Positions 45,161 to 54,914 are shown, counted from the first letter of the stretch. The stretch is 63,502 nucleotides of DNA from Planctomycetota bacterium (GCA_009908915.1 JAAAOJ010000012.1:1-63502), one strand, 5' to 3'. Program-made: numbers and translations. Notes: a model not told the origin generated them from the letters alone.

Positions 45161-45904
45161 ATGCTCAAGCGTATCAGGTCGACCGCTGGCTTCACAATCA
45201 AGGCACAGGACGGCGAAATCGGCGATGTCGAAGACTATCTCTTCGATGCCGCCACCTGGACCGTCCGCTATCTCGTTGCCGATACCGGCGGCTGGCTGGC
45301 CGACGTGCTCGTACTGCTCAGTCCGGACAACCTCGGGCAACCCGACTGGGACAAGGAGATCGTTCCCGTCGATCTGACCATCGAGGCCGTCGAGAACAGC
45401 CCGCCCATCGAAAGCGACATGCCCGTCTCGCGACAGAGCGAGAGGCTTCTGGCCAAGTATTACGGCTGGACGCCGTACTGGATGGAAGGTGGCCTGCCGG
45501 ATGAGATCGCCGACGGCGTTAGCGCCGAGGCCGACCGCCAGAGCCGCCAGGAGGTTCAATCCCAGACGCAATCGCACCTGCACAGCCTGAACGAGGTGTG
45601 CGCCTATCGCACGCATGCAACTGACGGCGATATTGGTCACGTGCGGGACCTCATCGTCGACACGGACACCTGGGCCATCCGCTACCTGCTGCTGGACACC
45701 CGCAACTGGCTGCCCGGCAAGCACGTGCTCATTCCGCCGGACTGGGCGAAGGACGTCGACTGGGCCGAGTCGCGCGTCCATGTGACCGTCGGTCGCGACA
45801 CCGTGCGCAACAGCCCGGTGTTCGATCCGGACGAGCCGCTGACGCGCGATCGCGAGGCCGCTCTGTTCGAACATTTCGGCAAGAAGCCGCACCGGGAAGC
45901 GTGA
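45161..45904 (+). CDS. PRC-barrel domain protein, two domains
   Basis: A 247-residue protein with two PRC-barrel repeats (ITAQDGEIGDVEDYLFD at about 10-30 and ATDGDIGHVRDLIVD near 150). The second half repeats the fold with Y-L-L-L-D-T-R-N-W. PRC barrels are found in photosynthetic reaction centre H subunits and in RNA-binding RimM-like and regulatory proteins. No membrane segment, so it is cytoplasmic. AAAGGA precedes the ATG. Confidence 0.82.
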   Translation: MLKRIRSTAGFTIKAQDGEIGDVEDYLFDAATWTVRYLVADTGGWLADVLVLLSPDNLGQPDWDKEIVPVDLTIEAVENSPPIESDMPVSRQSERLLAKYYGWTPYWMEGGLPDEIADGVSAEADRQSRQEVQSQTQSHLHSLNEVCAYRTHATDGDIGHVRDLIVDTDTWAIRYLLLDTRNWLPGKHVLIPPDWAKDVDWAESRVHVTVGRDTVRNSPVFDPDEPLTRDREAALFEHFGKKPHREA

Positions 45905-45929
45905 ACCGTCTGTCAACATGATGGCGGAC

Positions 45930-45958
45930 TTGGTTCCACCACTCGGCAGTGCTACACT
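45930..45958 (+). promoter_or_regulatory. Promoter of the response regulator gene
   Basis: TTGGTT (45930-45935) and TACACT (45953-45958) are 17 bases apart. Transcription would start near 45965, almost on the ATG at 45966, giving a leaderless message. Confidence 0.55.
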
Positions 45959-45965
45959 GTTCATT

Positions 45966-46670
45966 ATGAGAAACGAATCCGGTGTACACTCGACATCGTC
46001 TGGTCTGAGCAACCACGGCGAGATTCGGGTTCTGCTCGTTGACGATCATCCCATCGTCCGCCAGGGCGTTCAGATGCTTGTCGACGCCGAGAACGGCATG
46101 GCCGTCTGCGGGACAGCCGAAACCGTTGCCGGTGCTCTTGAGGCGATCCCGGCCTGCAAACCCACGATCGCCATCGTCGATCTGTCCCTGAAGGACGGCA
46201 GCGGCCTGGACCTGATCAAGGACATGAGGATTCGTTTCCCGGACGTAGCGATCCTCGTGTTATCCATGCGGGATGACGCGTTCTATGCTGAACGCGCCCT
46301 GCGCGCCGGCGCGATGGGCTACATTACCAAGGAGCAAGGCACTGAGCGCATCGCCGAAGGCATCCGTCGCGTCCTGGCCGGGGAGATCTATCTCACCGAT
46401 GACCTCAGTTCGCAGTTGCTGGGACGTATGGTCGACAGCCGCGCCGCCGTCAACGCGCCGTCAATCAACAACCTGACCGATCGGGAATTGCAGGTCTTCG
46501 ACATGATCGGACAGGGCAAGAGCACACGTGAAATCGCCGCCGCACTGCATCTGTCGGTCAAGACTATCGAATCCCACCGCGAGCACGTCAAAGACAAACT
46601 CGGTATCGCCAACGGTACGGAACTGCTCAAACGGGCCATCCAGTGGACGCAGGTCGAAGGCAACGCTTGA
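45966..46670 (+). CDS. NarL/FixJ-family response regulator
   Basis: Receiver domain (VLLVDDHPIVRQGV with the phospho-acceptor Asp in A-I-V-D-L-S-L-K-D-G-S-G, and the Lys in A-M-G-Y-I-T-K) plus LuxR-type HTH (L-T-D-R-E-L-Q-V-F-D-M-I-G-Q-G-K-S-T-R-E-I-A). No sensor kinase is encoded in the window. An earlier start (45918) would put the promoter inside the gene, so 45966 is preferred. The message appears to be leaderless. Confidence 0.9.
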   Translation: MRNESGVHSTSSGLSNHGEIRVLLVDDHPIVRQGVQMLVDAENGMAVCGTAETVAGALEAIPACKPTIAIVDLSLKDGSGLDLIKDMRIRFPDVAILVLSMRDDAFYAERALRAGAMGYITKEQGTERIAEGIRRVLAGEIYLTDDLSSQLLGRMVDSRAAVNAPSINNLTDRELQVFDMIGQGKSTREIAAALHLSVKTIESHREHVKDKLGIANGTELLKRAIQWTQVEGNA

Positions 46671-46794
46671 ATTCGAGCCGCATTCCCGGCGACAAATCTT
46701 CGGTATCAGTTGAAATCGCGTCGCGTGGGGTAGACAATTCGCTCAACAACGCTCACAGACAGGCCATCCGTAGCCGAGGAGCCAAGGAGTACCC

Positions 46795-47220
46795 ATGTCC
46801 GAGAACCCAGGTGCAACGTGGGAGGGCGACCTGACATCAGGTCGCGGAGCAATGCAGGTCCGCAACGGGGGCGAGGAAATGCCCTTCGGCTTCGGCTCGC
46901 GATTTGACGATGACGATGGCGCGACGCCCGAAGACCTCATCGGCGCCGCACTCAGCGGCTGCTTTTCAATGGCCCTCGCGCACAATCTCGCCGAAGCTTC
47001 GCATGCCCCTGCACACATCGAGACCACGGCCGACGTCCGCCTGCAGAAGGAGCCGGGCGGCTTTGCAATCGACCGCATCAAGTTGACCTGCCACGCTCGC
47101 GTGCCCGGCATCGACGAAGCAGAACTCCGCCAGCACGCCGAACGGACACGCAAGAGCTGCCCCGTCGCCAAGGCATTGACCGGCACTCGCATCGAGGTCG
47201 ACGCTCGCCTGTTCGATTGA
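46795..47220 (+). CDS. OsmC/Ohr-family peroxiredoxin
   Basis: A 141-residue OsmC-like thiol peroxidase. Two conserved Cys are present: A-L-S-G-C-F-S-M-A (peroxidatic) and T-R-K-S-C-P-V-A (resolving). R-x-G-A (GRGAMQV) is the N-terminal substrate pocket region. It detoxifies organic or inorganic peroxide. AAGGAG is five bases before the ATG. Confidence 0.92.
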   Translation: MSENPGATWEGDLTSGRGAMQVRNGGEEMPFGFGSRFDDDDGATPEDLIGAALSGCFSMALAHNLAEASHAPAHIETTADVRLQKEPGGFAIDRIKLTCHARVPGIDEAELRQHAERTRKSCPVAKALTGTRIEVDARLFD

Positions 47221-47251
47221 GCGTTTCCCGGAGTTCACAGGATATACCAAC

Positions 47252-48154
47252 GTGTCATACCGCCTGGTCCGAAATGAGACGCCGAATGAGGGTATTCGTC
47301 GTGTCATTCTCGAGCAGATCGACAATGCACGATCCATGCTGAACGGACCGGAGCACCCGCACGACGCCGTTCACGACGCACGCAAATGCTTCAAAAAGAT
47401 TCGCGCCGCCCTGCGCCTGGCACGCGGCCCCCTGGATGACGTCTACTCCGAGGAAAACGCATGCTTCCGCGACCTCGGGCGGGAACTGTCCCGCCTGCGC
47501 GACGCCGAGGCCATGATCGAAACCATCGACCGCCTCGCCGAGACGTTCCAGTCACAGGCCCGGCCGGCGCTGTTCCAGACCGCCCGCGGCGAGCTGGTCT
47601 CGCGACGCGACACCGTGGCCAAGCAGCAGATCGATCTCACGCAGAAGCTCCACGACGTCTCGGAGACGCTCGATCGGGCCCGCCGGCGGATGGACGAGTG
47701 GCCCGAGGTGCCCGGGGATTTTTCGGCCTTCGCCCCGGGGCTGGCGAAGACCTATCGTCGCGGCGTCGAAGGCATGGAAACCGCCTTTGACGAGCCCGCC
47801 GACGAGAATTTCCACGAATGGCGGAAGCGCGTCAAGTATCTCTGGTACCATGTGCGTCTGCTGCAGAACACCTGGCCGAAGGTCATGAGGGCCCTGCGGT
47901 CGTCGCTCAAGACGCTCGCCCGCACGCTCGGCCACGACCACGACCTCGCCGTGCTCTGCCAGCGCATCCGGCACAGCCCCGAAGCGTTCGGCAGCGAGAC
48001 GGACGTCGAGACCCTGCTGGCCCTGGCCGCCCGACACCAGAAAGACCTCCGCACCGAGGCCGAGCCGCTCGGGATGCACATCTACGCCGAACGTGTCTCG
48101 GACTTCGTCGATCGCATCGAGGCCTACTGGCAGGCCTGGCACGCCGCGGACTGA
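47252..48154 (+). CDS. CHAD domain protein
   Basis: A 300-residue all-helical CHAD protein. The repeated basic motifs H-D-A-R-K-C-F-K-K-I-R-A-A-L-R and E-W-R-K-R-V-K-Y-L-W-Y-H are the family hallmark. CHAD domains bind polyphosphate and are often beside CYTH enzymes; none is nearby here. Start is GTG (47252) after AGGATATACC. It shares the stress-cluster orientation. Confidence 0.88.
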   Translation: MSYRLVRNETPNEGIRRVILEQIDNARSMLNGPEHPHDAVHDARKCFKKIRAALRLARGPLDDVYSEENACFRDLGRELSRLRDAEAMIETIDRLAETFQSQARPALFQTARGELVSRRDTVAKQQIDLTQKLHDVSETLDRARRRMDEWPEVPGDFSAFAPGLAKTYRRGVEGMETAFDEPADENFHEWRKRVKYLWYHVRLLQNTWPKVMRALRSSLKTLARTLGHDHDLAVLCQRIRHSPEAFGSETDVETLLALAARHQKDLRTEAEPLGMHIYAERVSDFVDRIEAYWQAWHAAD

Positions 48155-48243
48155 CCGCCGGGGCCGGCCGGCACACGTCCGCAAAACCATGCTGCAACCG
48201 GTTGACACATCCCGTCTATCGCGCTATAGTGCATGGTCTGCAC

Positions 48244-48318
48244 GGGCTTTCCGTTCAATTGGCTAGAGCGTCCGGGCGACACGCAAGAGCCCGAGTCAAG
48301 ACAACCCAATACAACCCA
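48244..48318 (+). pseudogene. Decayed copy of tRNA-Val
   Basis: The 75 bases just left of tRNA-Val match it in scattered blocks: CCGTT, ATTGGCTAGAGCG, CGACACGCA, GAGTCAAG and ACCCA, including the GAC anticodon and its flanks. The T-arm and acceptor no longer pair, so it cannot fold as a tRNA. It is a second, dead copy beside the living gene. Confidence 0.7.
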
Positions 48319-48319
48319 C

Positions 48320-48393
48320 GGGCCGTTAGCTCAGTTGGCTAGAGCGCCTGCTCGACACGCAGGAGGTCACTGGTTCAAGTCCAGTACGGCCCA
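48320..48393 (+). tRNA. tRNA-Val (anticodon GAC)
   Basis: Acceptor GGGCCGT pairs with ACGGCCC, D-arm AGCTCAGTTGGCTAGAGC, anticodon stem CCTGC/GCAGG with loop TCGACAC (anticodon GAC), T-arm CTGGTTCAAGTCCAG, discriminator A. CCA is not encoded; the gene is followed by five T. The restriction island begins directly after its 3' end. Confidence 0.96.
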
Positions 48394-48644
48394 TTTTTGA
48401 CGCATCCCTCAGAAATCCGAGGAAGTGCCACTCAGCACCGTTTTCGTGACATAACTTCTTTGTTTGTGTTGCAAAATCGTTCTGCTTTTCGTCCACCCGA
48501 CTTTTGAGGGAGGCGTCATTTTTGAAAAACCTCCCGTCAATGGAGCAAGAGAACACGGACGCCTTCGGGTGTCCGTTTTTCTTGTGCGAAGACGCGACTT
48601 GCGTCGCTTTGTCTCTAGCTCTGCTCGCGCCGTCGCCCCGGCCG
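48394..48644. other. tRNA-Val downstream boundary region of the island
   Basis: No protein gene is supported on either strand. It holds a plus-strand intrinsic terminator at 48556-48580 and otherwise unremarkable sequence. This is where the island adjoins the chromosome. Confidence 0.5.
48556..48580 (+). terminator. Intrinsic terminator after tRNA-Val
   Basis: CGGACGCC (48556-48563) and GGTGTCCG (48568-48575) form a stem with one wobble pair and a TTCG loop, followed by five T. It would end the plus-strand tRNA-Val transcript about 160 bases downstream. Confidence 0.7.
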
Positions 48645-48904
48645 TCACAGGTAGACACCGTTGAGGTTGGGCGGATCGTCCTGGCAGGCCCGCTCGGCCC
48701 GCTCGGCCAGCTTACCTTGGAGTTTGTCGTGCTGGGCCTCGACGCGATGGAGCCGTTCGACCTGGCCTTGGACGAGCAGTTCGGTGCGGACCTCGTTGTA
48801 GCGGGCCTGGATGTCGCGCATTCCTCCGAGCCGAGCATCGCGCGGATGTTCTTCGTATCGTACCGCTTCAGGGCCGACTCGATCCTGTCGGCCAACCTAT
48901 CCAT
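48645..48904 (-). pseudogene. Unknown small helical gene, frameshifted
   Basis: From ATG 48904 the frame reads MDRLADRIESALKRYD and KNIRAMLGSEE. The coherent continuation is in another frame: M-R-D-I-Q-A-R-Y-N-E-V-R-T-E-L-L from ATG 48821, ending at 48645 (58 codons) with L-H-R-V-E-A-Q-H-D-K. The two parts read as one coiled-coil protein interrupted by a frameshift near 48820. The ATG overlaps the stop of the preceding gene by eight bases, as in the rest of the operon. Function unknown. A sequencing error cannot be excluded. Confidence 0.5.
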
Positions 48905-49209
48905 CGATGCCCTCCCAGACCTCGGGGGGCGCGTCGGCCAGCACCTGCTCGACGACGGCGCGAAGATGCTCCACCGCCGCCCCCCACGCATCGCGAAGCT
49001 GACCGACCTCGGGCACGCCCTTGGCTTCTGACGGACCATACGCCGCCATCGCCTGGCGGCACGCGAAGACCGCTTCTCGCATGGCCCCCGCGGCCTCGTC
49101 GAGCCTCTGTGCCTCGCTGCAAAAAAAAGCCCTTCAACTCCAGCCAGACGACGGCCTTCATCGCGACATCCCGCACTCGCTCGGAGGTCTTGACGTTCTT
49201 CAGCAGCAT
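48897..49209 (-). pseudogene. Unknown helical gene, frameshifted in a run of eight A
   Basis: The first part (MLLKNVKTSERVRDVAMKAV, from ATG 49209) and the second part (LDEAAGAMREAVFACRQAMAAYGP to a stop at 48897) are coherent helical protein but lie in different frames. The break falls at an eight-A homopolymer (49121-49128), a common place for slippage or sequencing error. The C-terminal piece ends AVVEQVLADAPPEVWEGIDG. It begins ten bases inside the RhuM-like gene. No family is recognised. Confidence 0.5.
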
Positions 49210-49691
49210 GACCCAGAAGCGGTCCGATCGCAGAGACTGAAATACCGCTTGCCCAGCACCGAACCGTCATTCTTGAGCCGCTCATCATCCATCGTGTAGC
49301 CCTTGATGGTGAACTCGCGAATGATCGCGGTCGCCCACTTTCGGAACTGCACGGCGCGCTCGGAATTGACCTTGTAGCCGACGGCAATAATGGCCGAGAG
49401 GTTATAGTGCTTGGTGCTGTAGGATTTCCCGTCGGCGGCAGTTATCCCAAAATCTTGGATAACTGAATCCTCCTGCAACTCACTGTCTCCAAAGCACTTC
49501 TTGAGATGATAGTTGATCGTGCGAACATCGACATCGTACAGACCCGCCATCATCTTCTGGCTCAGCCAGACGTCCTCATCGGCATAGACCGCTTCCACGC
49601 CGCCCTGACCGCTGGCGGTTATGAAGGTGAGGTATTCCGCCGCCGTGCTGCGGATCATCTGACGCTGTTGCTCTTTTCGTTCTTTCGCCAT
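49200..49691 (-). CDS. RhuM-family protein, truncated
   Basis: The first roughly 145 residues match the RhuM (virulence RhuM) family: W-L-S-Q-K-M-M-A-G-L-Y-D-V-D-V-R-T-I-N-Y-H-L-K, then S-Y-S-T-K-H-Y-N-L-S-A-I-I-A-V-G-Y-K-V-N-S and R-K-W-A-T-A-I-I-R-E-F-T-I-K-G-Y-T-M-D-D-E-R-L. In intact members 150 or more residues follow; here the frame stops at 163 residues, so the C-terminal domain is lost. RhuM genes are common next to type I restriction genes, with unknown biochemical role. Confidence 0.75.
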   Translation of the reverse strand: MAKERKEQQRQMIRSTAAEYLTFITASGQGGVEAVYADEDVWLSQKMMAGLYDVDVRTINYHLKKCFGDSELQEDSVIQDFGITAADGKSYSTKHYNLSAIIAVGYKVNSERAVQFRKWATAIIREFTIKGYTMDDERLKNDGSVLGKRYFSLCDRTASGSCC

Positions 49692-49854
49692 CTAGGTATC
49701 CTTCCCGCCGAACAGGTCCACGATCTGCTGCTGCGTCAGCTTGATCGTCTCATCCCGCAGCAGGCATTCGACGCGAATATCGCCTCCCGGGGCGGAATAC
49801 AGAACAATCTCGCCACCGGCCGGGTTCGGGCAGGTTGTCCTTCGGCTTGGTCAT
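49692..49854 (-). pseudogene. RhuM-like N-terminal fragment with a frameshift
   Basis: An ATG at 49854 overlapping the hsdR stop starts [11 protein letters not shown] and then goes out of frame. One base away the sequence G-E-I-V-L-Y-S-A-P-G-G-D-I-R-V, then L-T-Q-Q-Q-I-V-D-L-F-G, matches the start of RhuM-type proteins. It stops at 49692, directly before the next RhuM gene. It is a dead copy or part of the one that follows. A single lost base between 49812 and 49822 would restore it. Confidence 0.6.
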
Positions 49855-52800
49855 CCCTGGCTCCAGTCCTTACACAGCACCTCGGCCTGTTCGAGCACGA
49901 GCTCCGTCGCCCGCTGCTGCATGTCAGGCGGATAGCCAAACTTCCTCAGCACGCGTTTCACCAAGACTCGGATTTGGGCGCGGGCATTCTCCCTGACCTG
50001 CCAATCGATGGTCACGTTCTGCTTCACCCGTTCGACCAGCTCCTGCGCGAGGAAACGCAGTTGATCATCGCCCAAAACCTCCTTGGCGCTCTCGTTGTCG
50101 GCCAGGGCGTCATAGAAGGCGACCTCATCGTCGCTCAGGCCCAACTCCTGTCCGCGAGACTGGGCTTCACGCATCTCCTTGGCCAGGCGGATCAACTCGT
50201 CGATCACCTGAGCAGCCTCGATGGCTCGGTTCTGATACTTCCGCACGGACTGCTCGAGCATCTCGGAGAACGAACGGGCCTGCACCACGTTCTTCTTCAT
50301 ACGCGTCTTGATTTCGTCGTTGATCAGCTTCTTCAGCAACTCGAACGCCAGGTTGCGTTGGGGAAGATGCTGCACGTCCGCGAGGAACTCGTCCGAAAGG
50401 ATCGAGATGTCGGGCTTCTCCAAACCCGCCGCTGCGAAGATGTCTACGACCTCGGTCGAATACACCGCACGCGAGACGAGTTGCCGAATGGCCGACTCCA
50501 TCTCATCCGGCGTCCGTTCGCTTTCCGACATCGTCGCCTTTACCAGCGCGGCCCGAATCTCCTGGAACAAGCCCACTTCGTTCCGGATCGCCATGGCTTG
50601 TTCATGCGGCACGGCCAGTGCAAACGCCTTCGACAGAGCCGTCACCGCCTGCACGTAGCGCTTCTTGCCGTCTTCCAGCCCCAGCACGAACTCCATCGCC
50701 TGGGCGACGCCGCTCATCCGCTTGGCCGGTTCAGCCGTCAGGATGGCCTGATAGTCGAACCCGTGCAGCAGGTCGCGGACGACCTCGAATTTCTCAAGCA
50801 TGACCGCGACGGCCTGCTCTTGGTCAATGGTGGCCTGGCCCTTGCCGCCGCTGGCGGTGTAGGTGTGCAGCGCTCGCTTCAGAGCGTCAGCAATGCCGAG
50901 GTAATCGACCACGAGGCCGCCGGGCTTGTCCTTGAACACGCGGTTCACACGGGCAATCGCCTGCATGAGGTTGTGCCCGGCCATCGGCTTGTCCAGGTAC
51001 ATCGTGTGCATGCTCGGGCAGTCGAAGCCCGTCAGCCACATGTCCCGGACGATCACGAGCTTCAGATCGTCCCCGGCATCCTTGAACCGCTTGGCCAGCC
51101 CCTCACGCGCCGCCTTCGTGCGGATGTGCGGCTGCCACTCGGCCACGTCAGACGCCGACCCGCTCATCACGATCTTGATCTGCCCCTTCGCATCGTCGTC
51201 GCTATGCCACTGTGGCCGGTTTTTGATGATCTCGTTGTAGAGGTCCACGCAGATGCGGCGGGACATGCACACAATCATGCCCTTGCCGTCCATGACCTCC
51301 TGTCGCTTCTCGAAGTGGTCGACCAGGTCGTGCGCGACCAGCCCAAGTCGCCGCTCTGTGCCGACCATGGCTTCCAGCGCCGCCCACTTGGTTTTGAGCT
51401 TCTGCTTGTCTTCCTCTTCCTCGCCTTCGGTGATCTCCTCGAACTCCGGATCGAGCGTCGGCTTCTCTTCCTCGCTCAACTCCAGCTTCGCCAGGCGCGA
51501 CTCGTAGTAGATCGGCACCGTTGCGCCGTCCTCGACCGAACGCAGGATGTCGTACTTGTCGATGTAGTTGCCGAAGACGGCGGGCGTGCTCTTGTCGTCG
51601 AGCTCAATCGGCGTTCCCGTGAACCCGATGAACGAGGCGTTCGGCAAGGCGTCCCGCAGGTACTTCGCCATGCCGTATTTCATCTCGCCGGTCTTCTTGT
51701 CCAGCTTGGCGTCGAATCCGTAGTGGCTGCGATGGGCCTCGTCGGCGATCACCACGATGTTGTGACGCTCGCTCAGTGCGTCGCCGTTTCCGGGGGCGAA
51801 CTTCTGCAACGTCGTGAACACCACGCCGCCCGACGCCACCCGCAGCACATCCTTCAGATGCTCGCGGCTCTCGGCCTGCACCGGCTTCTGCCGCAGCAAT
51901 TCACTGTTGACGCTGAATGTCCCGAAAAGCTGGTCGTCCAGGTCGTTGCGGTCGGTGATGACGACCAGCGTCGGGTTCTCCATCGCCTGGTGCTTGATGA
52001 TCTTTCCGGCGTAGAACGCCATGGACAGGCTCTTGCCCGACCCCTGCGTATGCCAGACGACACCGATCCGCTGATCGCCGTCAGGGGAGCTGGCCTCGAC
52101 CGTGCAATCGACCGCCTTGTTGACAGCCCAGTACTGGTGATACGCCGCCGCCTTCTTGGCGATGGTTTTGCCGTCATCCTCAAACGTCACGAAGTTCAGC
52201 ACGTAGTCCAGGAATCGCTGCCGTTCGAAGATGCCCTTGACCAGCACTTCGAGTTGGACTGACCCCGTCGGGGCCAGGGCATCGCCATCGAGGGTTCGCC
52301 ACGGCTGAAAGCGGTCCCAACCGGAGGTGAGCGTGCCCGCCTTGGCGGCGTAGCCGTCGGAAATCACCAGCGCCTCGTTGAACACGAACAGGCTCGGGAT
52401 GTCGGCCTTGTAGGTTTGAAGCTGGTTGAAGGCGTGGCGAATCGTCGCCTTCTCCTCAGCCGGGTTCTTCAACTCGATCAGCCCCAGCGGCAGCCCATTA
52501 ATGAACACCACCACGTCCGGCCGCCGGTTCCGCTTGCCTGCCTGTCCGGCAGACAGGTCCTCGATCACGGTGAATTGGTTCACCACCAGAAACTCGTTGT
52601 CGTCCAGCTTCGCCGGGTCGCGCTCCACCAGCCAGACCTTGTCGTGGCGTTCGCGCCCGTCGTCACGCCAGGTCACGTCCACGCCGTCGGTCAGCATCTT
52701 GTGGAGCGCACGGTTGTTGACGATCAGTGAGGGGCTGTCCGTCCGCGTGACCTGCCGCAGGGCGTCTTCGATGGCGTCGTCCGGCACATCGGGGTTGATC

Positions 52801-52970
52801 CGCACCATCGCATCCCGCAGTCGCCCCGCAAGCACCACCTGCCCATAGTCGGCCCGCTCGGGCGATTCGCCATCAGGGGCAATGTCGGGGCCGTGGACAT
52901 AGCCGTACCCCAGCTCGCGGAAGTAATCCACAGTCACGAGCTCAACCTGGGCTTCATCGAGGTAACTCAT
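49851..52970 (-). CDS. hsdR: Type I restriction enzyme HsdR (R subunit)
   Basis: The 1039-residue motor and nuclease subunit that cuts DNA far from the recognition site. The N-terminal nuclease has R-R-P-D-V-V-V-F and L-I-E-L-K-N-P (Asp and E-x-K). The SF2 motor has [23 protein letters not shown] and [14 protein letters not shown]. The helical C-terminal domain binds the methylase. Start at 52970, sharing one base with the DUF4276 stop (TGATG). A short in-frame palindrome-encoded insert ([11 protein letters not shown]) sits in the N-terminal domain at 52541-52557. Confidence 0.95.
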   Translation of the reverse strand: MSYLDEAQVELVTVDYFRELGYGYVHGPDIAPDGESPERADYGQVVLAGRLRDAMVRINPDVPDDAIEDALRQVTRTDSPSLIVNNRALHKMLTDGVDVTWRDDGRERHDKVWLVERDPAKLDDNEFLVVNQFTVIEDLSAGQAGKRNRRPDVVVFINGLPLGLIELKNPAEEKATIRHAFNQLQTYKADIPSLFVFNEALVISDGYAAKAGTLTSGWDRFQPWRTLDGDALAPTGSVQLEVLVKGIFERQRFLDYVLNFVTFEDDGKTIAKKAAAYHQYWAVNKAVDCTVEASSPDGDQRIGVVWHTQGSGKSLSMAFYAGKIIKHQAMENPTLVVITDRNDLDDQLFGTFSVNSELLRQKPVQAESREHLKDVLRVASGGVVFTTLQKFAPGNGDALSERHNIVVIADEAHRSHYGFDAKLDKKTGEMKYGMAKYLRDALPNASFIGFTGTPIELDDKSTPAVFGNYIDKYDILRSVEDGATVPIYYESRLAKLELSEEEKPTLDPEFEEITEGEEEEDKQKLKTKWAALEAMVGTERRLGLVAHDLVDHFEKRQEVMDGKGMIVCMSRRICVDLYNEIIKNRPQWHSDDDAKGQIKIVMSGSASDVAEWQPHIRTKAAREGLAKRFKDAGDDLKLVIVRDMWLTGFDCPSMHTMYLDKPMAGHNLMQAIARVNRVFKDKPGGLVVDYLGIADALKRALHTYTASGGKGQATIDQEQAVAVMLEKFEVVRDLLHGFDYQAILTAEPAKRMSGVAQAMEFVLGLEDGKKRYVQAVTALSKAFALAVPHEQAMAIRNEVGLFQEIRAALVKATMSESERTPDEMESAIRQLVSRAVYSTEVVDIFAAAGLEKPDISILSDEFLADVQHLPQRNLAFELLKKLINDEIKTRMKKNVVQARSFSEMLEQSVRKYQNRAIEAAQVIDELIRLAKEMREAQSRGQELGLSDDEVAFYDALADNESAKEVLGDDQLRFLAQELVERVKQNVTIDWQVRENARAQIRVLVKRVLRKFGYPPDMQQRATELVLEQAEVLCKDWSQG
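52541..52557. repeat. Palindromic element inside hsdR
   Basis: CCTGTC (52541-52546) and GACAGG (52552-52557) are perfect inverted arms. On the coding strand it reads as L-S-A-G-Q-A-G in frame. A similar element sits in hsdS and in hsdM copy B. Confidence 0.75.
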
Positions 52971-53584
52971 CAGGTGGTCATTTCCATCAAGACATCGCGA
53001 AACACACAGAAACTCTTGGACCGATTGGTTTGCGGTTGCCAGTGCTCCGCGACGGCTCGTGCCGCTTCGATCTTCCGCAGGCCCGTCTGGAAGTAGCCGG
53101 CACGTTTGAGCACACGCTCGAACGCTTCCCAGGTGCCCCCTGTGATCGCATCGGGATCGCGGTATTTCGCTTGACTTGAAATCGTCGCAGGCACCTTCGG
53201 GTACGCAGACCGAACCGCATCCCAATCGCCAAAGTACCACGCTTCCAGTTCTTCAATCGCAAGCCGGTTCACCACCTGGTACGACTGGCCGCCGGCTTGG
53301 CTACGGCTCCGTAGCCCGGCGTTACTCGCGATCTGTTCCAGTTGCTGCTTCAAATCATGGCAAACGTCCTCATCACGATCTACAACCACCACGATCCGGT
53401 AGTCGTCAGGCAGCCACTTCGCGTATCCGTGCAGGCGATCCGGCAGACGCTTCAGCAGGTCGGCCTTGCCCTGATGCGGATAGACATCAAAGCTCAGATC
53501 GCCCAACACGCGAGGCAGCAACACTCGCAGCGCCGCCTCCATCGACGGTTCCTCCACCAGGACTTCGACATGGGACACCGCCAT
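52970..53584 (-). CDS. DUF4276 (TOPRIM-like) protein, partner of the AAA ATPase
   Basis: A 204-residue DUF4276 family protein. The N-terminal V-L-V-E-E-P-S carries the conserved Glu pair and V-V-V-V-D-R-D-E-D the D-x-D motif, the same arrangement as TOPRIM nucleases. The rest is helical ([17 protein letters not shown]). It overlaps the ATPase stop and the hsdR start by one to three bases, so all three are made together. AAA plus TOPRIM-like pairs (for example the PARIS and OLD-related systems) act in phage defence, and this pair sits in an rlo-type position between hsdS and hsdR. Nuclease activity is inferred. Confidence 0.82.
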   Translation of the reverse strand: MAVSHVEVLVEEPSMEAALRVLLPRVLGDLSFDVYPHQGKADLLKRLPDRLHGYAKWLPDDYRIVVVVDRDEDVCHDLKQQLEQIASNAGLRSRSQAGGQSYQVVNRLAIEELEAWYFGDWDAVRSAYPKVPATISSQAKYRDPDAITGGTWEAFERVLKRAGYFQTGLRKIEAARAVAEHWQPQTNRSKSFCVFRDVLMEMTT

Positions 53585-54837
53585 CACTTCTTCCCCTTCT
53601 TCGTCGGAGCGCCGGCGTTGACCAGCGGATCGCCGACACCGAGATGGCCCTCCATCCAGAGATGCCCCATTGACGCCCCAGCATCGACGAACTCGGAGAC
53701 ACCCTGGATTTCAACCGCCCGTCGAACCCGGCTGTACCCGTTCTCGTTGCGGTAGATCACCCGGACCTCCTCGGGATTCACGCCGTTGAGAAAGAACGGC
53801 GAGTGCGTCGTTGCCAGCAATTGCGAATGCTCCGATGCGCCACGGCATTCTTCGGCCAACTCCGGGAGTAACCGAGGATGCAAAAAGTTCTCCGGCTCCT
53901 CGATGCCGATGAACTGCGGCGGTTCCGGGTCCATCAACACCACCAGATACGACAGCATCTTGAGCGTTCCGTCCGAGACGTATCGTGACATCACCGGCCG
54001 ATCGAACGGGGCGTCCTTGACCTGCAGCAGCAGCCGCCCGTCCTGCATCGGTTCGGCTTGGACGGTTTCCAGTCGGGGCACGCGACGACGTAGCGTATCA
54101 AAGATCTGTTCCAGCCGATCCGGGTGTTGTTCCTTGAGATATTGAATGACGTTGGGCAGATTATCCCCGGTCTTACTCAGCCGCTCCTGCGGGCCAGCTT
54201 CCGGCTGGCCCCGTGTGTCCTCGATGCTCAGATACGACACATACCAGCCTGTGATAAACTCACGTAGCGCCGCCACGCGCGGATGCTCGGCGAATTGGCC
54301 CAGCGTGTTGACCGCGATCAGATCAGGCGAGCGTAGCGGTGTGTCGACGCGCTCGTCCTGTTCATCCGGCATTTCACCACTAACGGCCCGCCCTTGCCCC
54401 CGCTTGTATTCCAAGAAGCGAAATGGTCGTCCTACTTGCTTTCCGCGCCGCCAAGCGAGCCACTCTTCCTCCACGACCGGCCCCCTGTTGCCTTCTTCAA
54501 TCGCCAGGTGGTAGGTAATCAATGGACTTCGCGGCTTCTCCCGATACTTGATCTCAATAACAAGCGGTCCATCTTGCCCGCGAGTCTTGAGCTCCTTCGC
54601 CCGTCCTCTCCGATCCCACGCGTGCCGCAGGCCGTGCTGGAAACACTCCGACAGGAAGTTGAACACATCAAACACCGTGGACTTGCCGCTGCCGTTCGGA
54701 CCGAGCAGCACCATCAGCGGTGTAATGTTCTTAAACTCCACATCGCAAAGCGCCCGGTAATTCTGAACCCGCAGGTATTCGATGCGTGGCGGATTCGGAG
54801 GACTCGCTGCGGGCGTCTTGGTTGTCTCTCTGGCCAT
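53584..54837 (-). CDS. AAA (AAA_15/21-type) ATPase
   Basis: A 417-residue ABC/SMC-like ATPase: Walker A G-P-N-G-S-G-K-S at residues 48-55, Walker [14 protein letters not shown] and the H-loop A-T-T-H-S-P-F-F-L, with the coupling domain between. The ATPases of this group act with a nuclease partner. Here it is DUF4276, whose start overlaps its stop. Together they resemble the restriction-linked orf (rlo) pairs described beside type I restriction genes in Campylobacter. Confidence 0.88.
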   Translation of the reverse strand: MARETTKTPAASPPNPPRIEYLRVQNYRALCDVEFKNITPLMVLLGPNGSGKSTVFDVFNFLSECFQHGLRHAWDRRGRAKELKTRGQDGPLVIEIKYREKPRSPLITYHLAIEEGNRGPVVEEEWLAWRRGKQVGRPFRFLEYKRGQGRAVSGEMPDEQDERVDTPLRSPDLIAVNTLGQFAEHPRVAALREFITGWYVSYLSIEDTRGQPEAGPQERLSKTGDNLPNVIQYLKEQHPDRLEQIFDTLRRRVPRLETVQAEPMQDGRLLLQVKDAPFDRPVMSRYVSDGTLKMLSYLVVLMDPEPPQFIGIEEPENFLHPRLLPELAEECRGASEHSQLLATTHSPFFLNGVNPEEVRVIYRNENGYSRVRRAVEIQGVSEFVDAGASMGHLWMEGHLGVGDPLVNAGAPTKKGKK

Positions 54838-54914
54838 CGTGTGATTCCTTTCACTCGTAGTTGAGTGCTGGTGGTCATTGTCTCACTGCTTCATGGGTAA
54901 GGCCAGCCATCATT

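Noticed and set aside
48326..49387. Long minus-strand open frame of 353 codons across the tRNA-Val gene
   Set aside because: It translates the tRNA and crosses several coherent small frames, so it is a chance overlap, although two of its segments belong to the frameshifted genes described above.
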